Shown piece after piece: positions 57,857-64,000 of a DNA stretch of 64,000 nucleotides. Made by a program: the position numbers and the translations under genes. This DNA comes from Fen-1258 sp947085815 (GTDB lineage: Bacteria; Bacteroidota; Ignavibacteria; Ignavibacteriales; Melioribacteraceae), in NCBI GenBank assembly GCA_947085815.1, contig CAMTXU010000003.1, forward strand, positions 186,001 through 250,000. The letters run 5' to 3'. The notes under the pieces were generated by a model, which was not told the DNA's origin, did not search any database, and saw only the letters and a list, made by a program, of their open reading frames with translations. Numbering within the stretch: position 1 is the stretch's first letter; each line of letters begins with the position of its first letter.

Positions 57857-58442
57857 CTTTGATCATCTTTTTTATTAAAAAACGGTTACCATAGATGTAA
57901 GTAAATCCAGTAATAACGGTTAAGATTGTAACTATCAACATGGCGTAATAAATGCCGATGGGATTAAAAAGAAAATTTAGTATGCTTCCATAATCACTCT
58001 TCAACCCGTTAAAAGTTTTTAGAGTATATATCAAGAGTAAGTAGTAGAGAAACAACATCTGCATAAATGTCTTCAACTGCGCAGAACGGGATGTTGTAAA
58101 AGATATTTTTCTGTAATCAGCGTAAACCCGTATAAGTGTAACAACTAAATCACGAATGATTATAAGCAAAACCATCCATAGCGGCAGCACTCCAATTATA
58201 ACAAAAGCCATAAATGCGGTAGAAGTTAAGATTTTATCCGCGAGCGGATCCATAAATTTACCCCACTCGGTGATGTAATTAAATTTTCGAGCAAGCCAGC
58301 CGTCATACCAATCAGTAATTGCTGCAATTATATACACAAGAGAAGATATTTGGATTAGCCAAGGTTCACCGGTAAGAAACAGTACCAGAAAAACCGGAGT
58401 AAGAATTATTCTCAATATTGTCAGCTGATTTGGGAGAACCAT
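57846..58442 (-). CDS. pgsA: CDP-diacylglycerol-glycerol-3-phosphate 3-phosphatidyltransferase
   Basis: 198 residues, several membrane segments. The CDP-alcohol phosphotransferase motif is visible: DWYDGWLARKF and GKFMDPLADKIL (D-G-x2-A-R-x8-G-x3-D-x3-D). It makes phosphatidylglycerophosphate, which PgpA dephosphorylates. The gene follows the DUF971 gene by 19 bp. Confidence 0.94.
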   Translation of the reverse strand: MVLPNQLTILRIILTPVFLVLFLTGEPWLIQISSLVYIIAAITDWYDGWLARKFNYITEWGKFMDPLADKILTSTAFMAFVIIGVLPLWMVLLIIIRDLVVTLIRVYADYRKISFTTSRSAQLKTFMQMLFLYYLLLIYTLKTFNGLKSDYGSILNFLFNPIGIYYAMLIVTILTVITGFTYIYGNRFLIKKMIKGEN

Positions 58443-58461
58443 AATGTAAGTTTTTTTTCCT

Positions 58462-58755
58462 TTATAAGTCGGATATTTTTTTTAAGTAGCCGAATTCGTA
58501 AATACCGGTATTGTGATTGTCCGCCCACTTAATTGCTACTGCGTAATTTCCCACCATGTTAATACTTATTACTTTTAGTTGCTCAGGAGAATATACTTTG
58601 ATGTAGTCATGATGATGTGCATCCTCTTGCGAAGTACAAACAGCGCACGGACAAAATCTTCTTAAATCAGCCAGTTGAATCTCAGTTTGTGAATCGTCAT
58701 TCCACCTTACAAACAAATATTTTTCTTCTTTCACTTTTATCTGAACTGGAGTCAT
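58462..58755 (-). CDS. DUF971 family protein
   Basis: 97 residues. The domain (also the N-terminus of gamma-butyrobetaine hydroxylase) has LFVRWNDDSQTEIQLADLRR, CPCAVC as a short cysteine motif, and NYAVAIKWADNHNTGIYEF. The family often occurs near Fe-S or Mrp-type genes, and its role is unknown. It begins 2 bp after purC. Confidence 0.9.
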   Translation of the reverse strand: MTPVQIKVKEEKYLFVRWNDDSQTEIQLADLRRFCPCAVCTSQEDAHHHDYIKVYSPEQLKVISINMVGNYAVAIKWADNHNTGIYEFGYLKKISDL

Positions 58756-58757
58756 TC

Positions 58758-59651
58758 CTAAGTAGTTTCTCCAATTAAATTGAAGAGCGCCTCTTTATAC
58801 TTATTGCTTGTATTCACAATAATTTCTTCCGGCAATGTAGGCGCTGGTGGTTTTTTATTGAATTTTATTGAGAGAAGATAATCCCGCACAAATTGTTTAT
58901 CAAAGCTGTTCTGGCTCTTTCCTTTCTCATATTCATGTAACGGCCAAAATCTTGAAGAGTCCGGTGTGAGCAATTCATCAATCAAAATAATTTTACCATC
59001 ATAATAACCAAACTCCATTTTCGTATCGGCTATAATAATTCCTTTCTGAAGAGCGTACTCGGAGGCTTTTGTATATACTTCGATTGAAGTATTTTTAATA
59101 AATTCAAAGGCATCTTTGCCAATAATTTTAATGGCTTCTTCGGCTGAAATATTTTCATCATGAAGCCCGATCTCGGCTTTTGTTGAAGGTGTAAATATAG
59201 GTTTAGGCAATTTTTCCGATTCAACTAATCCCTTCGGCAATTCAATTCCGCATATCATTCCGGTCTTTTCATAATCGCTCAGCCCTGAACCTGTTATATA
59301 ACCTCTCACAATACACTCTATAGGAATAAGTTCTGCTTTCTTTACAAGCATTGAACGGTCTCTTAAAATTTCTTTATGAGGCTTGCACATCTCCGGGTAT
59401 TCATCAACATTAATTGAGACTAAGTGGTTGGGTACGATCTCTTTTGTATAATCAAACCAAAATTTGGAAATGCGGTTAAGTATCTTTCCTTTTTCCGGAA
59501 TTCCCTCATTCATGATTACATCAAACGCAGAGAGACGGTCTGTTGAAACTATTAAGTAATAGTTCTCCACATTATATAGATCTCTTACCTTACCCCGCTT
59601 AAAAAGCTGTAAATCGGTAAAATTGGTTGTTGTAATTGCTTTGGTTGGCAT
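58758..59651 (-). CDS. purC: SAICAR synthase
   Basis: 297 residues, the longer type found in yeast and many bacteria. Family motifs: FKRGKVRDLY-like start (LFKRGKVRDLYNV), LSAFDVIMNEGIPEKGKILN, ECIVRGYITGSG and KMEFGYYDGKIILIDELLTP. It adds aspartate to CAIR in purine synthesis. It is the first gene of a minus-strand run that continues through DUF971, pgsA and pgpA. Confidence 0.96.
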   Translation of the reverse strand: MPTKAITTTNFTDLQLFKRGKVRDLYNVENYYLIVSTDRLSAFDVIMNEGIPEKGKILNRISKFWFDYTKEIVPNHLVSINVDEYPEMCKPHKEILRDRSMLVKKAELIPIECIVRGYITGSGLSDYEKTGMICGIELPKGLVESEKLPKPIFTPSTKAEIGLHDENISAEEAIKIIGKDAFEFIKNTSIEVYTKASEYALQKGIIIADTKMEFGYYDGKIILIDELLTPDSSRFWPLHEYEKGKSQNSFDKQFVRDYLLSIKFNKKPPAPTLPEEIIVNTSNKYKEALFNLIGETT

Positions 59652-59774
59652 TATTCCTCAAGATTTTTGGTGTTGAAATATAAAGAGAGGATGTTCAGGA
59701 TTCAACATTAAGATTACCGATCAATAAATTCAATTTCATTAATTTGGAGAGGAACCCGGTTTTATTTTGAAATT

Positions 59775-60491
59775 TTAATGTGGTCCTATTCTATATTTTC
59801 TCAATTCATTGTCCAATCTTTTCGCATCTCCAGTCAGATTATCAAGATAGTCCCAAAATCTCTTGCTGTGATTTTTAACTTTTGTGTGAGCAAGTTCATG
59901 AAGAATAACATAGTCAATTAGGTGATCCGGCAGACGCATTAAATGAAGACTAAGATTAATATTATTTTTGCCCGAGCAGCTCCCCCACCGGCTTCTTATA
60001 TTCTTAATATATAATTCATTAAAAGGAAGTTCATGCAAGTCCGAGAGATCATTAAGTCTCTTGGGAAGAAATTCCTTCGCTTCTTCACGATATGCACTCA
60101 CTATCCCTTTTCGAATTGCCTTTTGCACCTCGACGGATTTGATACTTTTTTCATGAGGATATTTTACTATTATAAAATTATTTTTTACTCGGACTGAAAG
60201 ATTTCCTTTGGTTGAATTTTTGAATTGCAACCGGTGGTTACGCGTCTGATAATTTGAATGCTCATCATAGATAGGAAATGCTTCCTCGTAGACTTTCATC
60301 TTTTGCAAATTATCTTCAATCCAACTAATTTTTGAATGTGCTAATTTTTCTCCCTCATAAAATGATACTCTTTCAGGAATTGTTATCCGCACTCCAACAA
60401 ATGGTCTTACTGAGATATTCATAAGGCGGGACTTTGAACTTTTTCTAAGAACTATTTCTGTATTATTTATTTTTATAATTTTAGTTGACAT
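59775..60491 (-). CDS. YgjP-like zinc metallopeptidase-domain protein
   Basis: 238 residues. The YgjP/WLM-type zinc motif is VILHELAHTKVKNHSKRFW. Upstream, IRSRWGSCSGKNNINL is the family's second mark. Despite the protease-like motif, E. coli YgjP was reported to act on nucleotides, so protease activity cannot be assumed. It stands alone between purC and a terminator. Confidence 0.88.
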   Translation of the reverse strand: MSTKIIKINNTEIVLRKSSKSRLMNISVRPFVGVRITIPERVSFYEGEKLAHSKISWIEDNLQKMKVYEEAFPIYDEHSNYQTRNHRLQFKNSTKGNLSVRVKNNFIIVKYPHEKSIKSVEVQKAIRKGIVSAYREEAKEFLPKRLNDLSDLHELPFNELYIKNIRSRWGSCSGKNNINLSLHLMRLPDHLIDYVILHELAHTKVKNHSKRFWDYLDNLTGDAKRLDNELRKYRIGPH

Positions 60492-60544
60492 CTAAATCAG
60501 CTTCCTGAATACTTTCTATAGCAAATGTAATTAATTTTTAAAAT

Positions 60545-60574
60545 AAAAAAGGGATGTTCAGACATCCCTTTTTT
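60545..60574. terminator. bidirectional terminator
   Basis: GGGATGT (60551-60557) and ACATCCC (60562-60568) pair around four bases, with A and T runs on either side, so it can work in both directions. On the minus strand it lies about 115 bp after the pilin-like gene. Confidence 0.8.
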
Positions 60575-60689
60575 CCGGCTGGTCTTACTAAAGAATTCAT
60601 TACCTAAGACACGTGGAACTGAAATTCCTCCTGTTCATAACTAATTTAGAATAATTACACAATAAAAGAGCATCTCCCGATAGCTTTGA

Positions 60690-61082
60690 TTAATTATCTA
60701 TAACTGTTGAAGAAATAGTATTTGCTCCTACAGTCATTGTAGCTTTAACAGGTGTAGCCCCATCGTTACCATTTTCAGTACCGACCGCCACTAATGTTAT
60801 TGTTTGTGGAGTTACAGTCGGAGTTACAGCCGCGCCCATATTGGCTGTTTGAGATAAACTGGCGGGAACAATCCAACCTGTAAATGTATTTCCTCCACCG
60901 CCGAGTGCCTGAGGTCTTCTGTAATATTGCTGCGCCATCGATGCGATATTTGTTAAGTCTGCAATAATTGCGTCACGGTTTGATTGTGATGCGCTGGCAG
61001 TGAATACATTAATTCCAACCACTACCGCTATTCCTACAATGATAACACCAAGTACAATAAGTAATAATTGCTGCTGTCCCAT
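60690..61082 (-). CDS. pilin-like single-pass protein (MGQQQ type)
   Basis: 130 residues, no firm family. The start is MGQQQLLLIVLGVIIVGIAV, then GINVFTASASQSNRDAIIADL: one hydrophobic helix continuing into an amphipathic helix, as in type IV pilins, followed by a small Gly/Thr/Val-rich beta domain with a GGGG stretch. The prepilin cleavage site (Gly followed by Phe, with Glu at +5) is not clearly present. The very short MGQQQ leader could be cleaved after Gly2, or the helix could simply be an anchor. No pilus assembly genes lie next to it. It has its own terminator, so it is probably monocistronic. Confidence 0.7.
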   Translation of the reverse strand: MGQQQLLLIVLGVIIVGIAVVVGINVFTASASQSNRDAIIADLTNIASMAQQYYRRPQALGGGGNTFTGWIVPASLSQTANMGAAVTPTVTPQTITLVAVGTENGNDGATPVKATMTVGANTISSTVIDN

Positions 61083-61334
61083 CTCTTTTGCCTCTTTAAA
61101 AATTTACTGTGTAATGAGTGGAACAATTATTAGACCAAGATAAATGATGATTTAGAATTATTAAAAACGAGAATAGACGATAGGTTTATTCTAATTTTAG
61201 AAGAATTAAAATATAGAGTGCGAGAAAGATAATTTACGATGTCAAAATGACAGGTAAAAAGGATAGACCTTGGATTAATTTATGAATTGTATAAAAGAGG
61301 TCAGCAAAAATTATCATTACTAATCTCATAAAGG

Positions 61335-61367
61335 ATAAAAAAGAGAAGGGATGCCTAAACATCCCTT
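61335..61367 (-). terminator. terminator after tRNA-Phe
   Basis: AAGGGATG and CATCCCTT (61346-61353, 61360-61367) pair around six bases, and on the minus strand CUCUUUUUU follows. It lies 10 bp after the tRNA gene. The stem sequence is close to the one at 60551-60568. Confidence 0.75.
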
Positions 61368-61377
61368 CCATGTTTTG

Positions 61378-61450
61378 TGGGCAGAGAGGGAATTGAACCC
61401 CCGACACAAGGATTTTCAGTCCTTTGCTCTACCGACTGAGCTATCTGCCC
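61378..61450 (-). tRNA. tRNA-Phe (anticodon GAA)
   Basis: 73 bases. The cloverleaf fits fully: acceptor GGGCAGA/TCTGCCC with discriminator A, D arm GCTC/GAGC, anticodon stem AAGGA/TCCTT with loop CTGAAAA (anticodon GAA), and T arm GGGGG-TTCAATT-CCCTC. The 3' CCA is not encoded. Confidence 0.97.
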
Positions 61451-61573
61451 ATCAAAAACGCGGGGTAAAAATAATTATTTTCATCATAAAACCAAAAAGT
61501 AAATTCATTTTTTAAATCTTTTATAGAATAGTCGAATAATTCATTAAGTTAGCGCCGTTAAATTAATGGACTT

Positions 61574-63406
61574 ATGGAAACGATTGTTTTCATCATAATA
61601 AATGCTGCTTTAGTTGGCGCTTTTATTCACCTTACCCGCAAGAAGGATTTTCTCTCTTACTTATACAACGGTAAATGGATGCTCACCTGGCTTGCCATTG
61701 GTATAATCACACTAATGGATGAGCTAACATCAATTTATTACGCACCGTCGGAAGCATTTAGATTCATCGGTCTTAAAGCCATTTTTTATATTGCCCTCAC
61801 TTCCGTTCTAATCCGTTTCCTTTCTACAAGAATGGTAGAGATCGGGGAAATTCTTGAAAAAAATAATATACGTGGCGGCGGTGTTTATTCTTTCGCTTAT
61901 CTTGTGCTTGGACCAAATTTATCTTTCATCGCTATTTCATCAATACTAGTTGATTATATTTTAACGGCAACAATCTCCACTGTAAGTGCCGTCGAAAATG
62001 GTACTTACTTTCTTGGTATGGGACCCGAGATTAAATTCTTCCTCAAGTTTGGAGTAATCGGCTTAATCACCGGTTTGAATATCATCGGTATAAAAGAGAA
62101 TGCCAAGTTCACTTTTTTGATCTTCGTTTTTGCAGCTTTTGTACTGGTGAATTTAATTGTCGGTGGTGCTATCAATCTGGATTCAAATTCAGTTTCGGTT
62201 CTGAGAAGCGGATTTCAATCATTCACAGGCGATTTTTTACATAATAATCCCCTCATTGCTTATGAAAATTTAATTATCGGTATAGGCAGTTGTATTCTTG
62301 CTTATTCCGGAATTGAATCCGTTCTGCAAACTGCTTCCCTAGTTAAAAGCTGGAAAGAAATACGTAAAGCCTATTTATTTCTTGCGGTTACAGTTGGTCT
62401 TGTAACACCTTTAATTGCTTTATTCGCTTTGTCATCTGGTGTAAACCTTGCCCATCACGAGACTGATTTGATCCCCGCCTTCGCATCAAAAGTAAATGGA
62501 AATTTTTTCGGAATAATTGTTGGAGTGTTAGCAAGTATAACATTAATTATGGCAGTAAACACCGCAATGGTTGCATCTGCAGAATTAATTGAAAAGGTTG
62601 CGGAGAAATATAATTACCAGTGGTTAATACATGTTAATAAGTCGCAATCACTCTATAGAATACACATTGTAAATGCAATTTTTTATGCAATAATTTTAAT
62701 AATAACAAGCGGAAGTCAGGCTATACTTGCCGAGATGTACGCAGTTGGATTAGTTGCCAGCTTTGTTATCAACACCGGGTCTCTAATTAAATACCGTTTC
62801 TCAAAAGGAACGAAGGAAATTACATATCACACATCCCGCGCGGGCACTCTAATATTGTTTTTTATTTTACTCAGCACGCTGATTTATATAATGATCGCCC
62901 GACCATACGGAACTACACTTTGGTTTATTATAACTTCTATAATTCTCTTCCTCGGAATTAAAATATCGCGCTACAGAGCTCCGGACATTCCGGTTCGCCG
63001 TCAAACAAGAAATGTTATGGACCTGGTTTTCAAGATAGCTGAGATTGAGAATAGAGAGATTAATATTTATTTCCGCCGACCTTTAGAGGAAGGGTCTGCT
63101 TCTTCGGAGAGCAATTCAATTTATGTGAGCTTCTACGCACCACGTTTAGATACTCCACTTCCTTTGCGCGATAATCATTTTTGGATTGCCATTGAACGTA
63201 AACTTAATTTATTTGATATGATCACCAGTGTATTAAAAACTATTGAATATGAGATTCCATTTTCCGAAAGGGAGATACATTTACATTTTGGCTGGCCTCT
63301 CTCATCCTGGTTTGACCGACTTTCTACAGGAATTATGATTCACAACATAATGAAACTGCCGCGCGAATTTCCTAATTACCATTTCCACATGGATTATCTT
63401 AAATAA
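61574..63406 (+). CDS. APC-superfamily permease with cytoplasmic C-terminal domain
   Basis: 610 residues. About 12 hydrophobic segments in the first 470, with the amino acid/polyamine/organocation style: GGGVYSFAYLVLGP (first-helix glycine motif), IGIGSCILAYSGIESVLQTA in the middle, and MYAVGLVASFVINTGSLI. The last about 140 residues are a hydrophilic domain (RQTRNVMDLVFKIAEIENRE, then HLHFGWPLSSWFDRLSTGI), not recognised, possibly regulatory. The substrate is unknown. It lies between the tRNA and a strong terminator. Confidence 0.85.
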   Translation: METIVFIIINAALVGAFIHLTRKKDFLSYLYNGKWMLTWLAIGIITLMDELTSIYYAPSEAFRFIGLKAIFYIALTSVLIRFLSTRMVEIGEILEKNNIRGGGVYSFAYLVLGPNLSFIAISSILVDYILTATISTVSAVENGTYFLGMGPEIKFFLKFGVIGLITGLNIIGIKENAKFTFLIFVFAAFVLVNLIVGGAINLDSNSVSVLRSGFQSFTGDFLHNNPLIAYENLIIGIGSCILAYSGIESVLQTASLVKSWKEIRKAYLFLAVTVGLVTPLIALFALSSGVNLAHHETDLIPAFASKVNGNFFGIIVGVLASITLIMAVNTAMVASAELIEKVAEKYNYQWLIHVNKSQSLYRIHIVNAIFYAIILIITSGSQAILAEMYAVGLVASFVINTGSLIKYRFSKGTKEITYHTSRAGTLILFFILLSTLIYIMIARPYGTTLWFIITSIILFLGIKISRYRAPDIPVRRQTRNVMDLVFKIAEIENREINIYFRRPLEEGSASSESNSIYVSFYAPRLDTPLPLRDNHFWIAIERKLNLFDMITSVLKTIEYEIPFSEREIHLHFGWPLSSWFDRLSTGIMIHNIMKLPREFPNYHFHMDYLK

Positions 63407-63436
63407 AATAAGAGCGCAGAATAACGCTCTTATTTT
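63405..63436. terminator. bidirectional terminator after permease gene
   Basis: AAAATAAGAGCG and CGCTCTTATTTT (12 bp, perfect) pair around eight bases. It lies in the 295-bp gap between the permease and argF, which converge. Confidence 0.88.
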
Positions 63437-63447
63437 ATAATTCTTAC

Positions 63448-63635
63448 CACTACTAACCGACTATTTTTTAAAGATCGATAAATCATTTGAACAGATAGAT
63501 GGTGCCGCTTTATAAAATCAAGAAAAATGGAACGCAGATTTTTTATGATAATTATGATTTTCGCTGATAATCAAATCTTAACTAATCATAAGAATCAGTG
63601 TTATCAGCGTTCTATTTTTTAGTCGGTTAGTAGTG
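63448..63635. repeat. inverted-repeat unit containing palindromic repeat copy 2
   Basis: A 16-bp perfect inverted repeat, CACTACTAACCGACTA at 63448-63463 and its complement at 63620-63635, bounds a 188-bp unit. Inside are GAACGCAGAT (about 63530) and ATCAGCGTTC (about 63604), complementary at 9 of 10 bases, with TATGATAATTATGATT-type units as in the repeat at 39741-39825. No open frame was seen. It may be a miniature inverted-repeat element. Confidence 0.6.
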
Positions 63636-63701
63636 AATTCTTACAGAAGAACCTACTACTATTTTCCCAATTGATCTAAAGCTACCTCTTCGGAAAAAAT
63701 A

Positions 63702-64000
63702 TTACGAACCTAATGTTGCAACCATTACTGCTTTAATAGTATGAAGTCTATTTTCCGCTTCATCGAAGACGATTGAATGGGATGATTCAAAGACCTCTTC
63801 TGTAACTTCCATAGCTTCAAGACCAAATTTTTGAAATATCTCTTCGCCAACACTTGTTTCTCTATTATGAAACGCAGGAAGACAGTGCAAAAATTTTACA
63901 TCCGGATTGCCGGTATTTTTGATCATCTCCATATTGACTTGATAAGGTTTCATTATATTAATTCTTTGTTCCCACACAGCTTCCGGTTCACCCATAGAAA
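63702..64000 (-). CDS. argF: ornithine carbamoyltransferase (partial, C-terminal part)
   Basis: Only the last about 99 residues are in the window, and the gene runs past the right edge. The ornithine-binding motif KFLHCLPAFHN is complete, preceded by SMGEPEAVWEQRI, which corresponds to the DVWxSMGxE block, and followed by a C-terminal helix (RLHTIKAVMVATLG). The enzyme makes citrulline in arginine synthesis. An anabolic ArgF and a catabolic ArcB cannot be separated from this part. Confidence 0.9.
   Translation of the reverse strand, partial: SMGEPEAVWEQRINIMKPYQVNMEMIKNTGNPDVKFLHCLPAFHNRETSVGEEIFQKFGLEAMEVTEEVFESSHSIVFDEAENRLHTIKAVMVATLGS

Noticed and set aside
1..64000. CRISPR array, toxin-antitoxin pair or restriction-modification system
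   Set aside because: No regularly spaced repeats of 25-40 bases, Cas proteins, methylase motifs or typical toxin pairs were seen in either strand.

Overview
The window is a piece of an AT-rich bacterial chromosome that looks like a member of the Ignavibacteria (Bacteroidota/Chlorobiota side). This is inferred from gene content and style: flotillin FloA, a ClpC rather than ClpA chaperone, DUF177-rpmF-plsX-fabHD-fabG-acpP-fabF-rnc in one run, a pilin-like protein starting MGQQQ, and short heptamer and palindromic repeats inside genes. No rRNA or marker phylogeny was available to confirm it. Coding density is high, with many 1-4 base overlaps between neighbouring genes.

Layout: 1-6.5 kb, on the minus strand, holds a partial RnfC/SLBB-type redox protein, a SpoIIE-type phosphatase, a secreted M64 peptidase, pyrE, a pterin dehydratase and clpC. 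6.6-13.4 kb, on the plus strand, holds floA, a membrane-anchored protein, a UvrD/PcrA helicase and then a nucleoside salvage operon (cdd, tdk, a CNT transporter, a purine nucleoside phosphorylase). 13.4-14.1 kb is rsmE. 14.06-23.69 kb is a 9.6-kb integrated element, described below. 23.7-28.4 kb holds an Omp85-type barrel protein, a CoA-binding protein and gcvP. 28.5-36.0 kb is the fatty acid/phospholipid and ribosomal protein L32 operon. 36.1-47.4 kb, on the plus strand, holds prsW, nadD, meaB, an acyl-CoA dehydrogenase, a biotin-dependent carboxylase beta chain, an exported PCMT, a membrane protein with a spermidine synthase-like domain, a secreted protein, a sigma-54 activator and a HIT protein. 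47.5-60.5 kb, on the minus strand, holds purD, a glycosyltransferase, a UbiA prenyltransferase, a CcrA/CfiA-like metallo-beta-lactamase, guaB, recX, recA, thpR, cinA, pgpA, pgsA, DUF971, purC and a YgjP-type metallopeptidase. 60.7-64 kb holds a pilin-like protein, tRNA-Phe, an APC-type permease and the end of argF.

The most interesting region is the element. It is bounded by a 19-bp direct repeat (14057-14075 and 23669-23687) that falls across the stop codon of the Omp85-type gene and the start of rsmE. Joining the two flanks in silico rebuilds a tight, overlapping gene pair in which rsmE would start at a TTG inside the end of the upstream gene. In the present state the element's own left end supplies rsmE with a new ribosome binding site and ATG. 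The element encodes a tyrosine integrase with repeated GCAACAAA motifs near both ends, two excisionase-type helix-turn-helix proteins, an O-like replication initiator, a tape measure-like protein and several unknown proteins. It has no recognisable capsid, portal or terminase gene. Two related three-way-junction RNA structures with oligo-U tails lie just upstream of two of its genes.

Elsewhere, several core genes carry small repeat insertions that keep the frame: heptamer repeats in rsmE, and a nested palindrome in the spermidine synthase-like membrane protein. guaB is preceded by a possible 17-codon leader peptide and a terminator-like hairpin.
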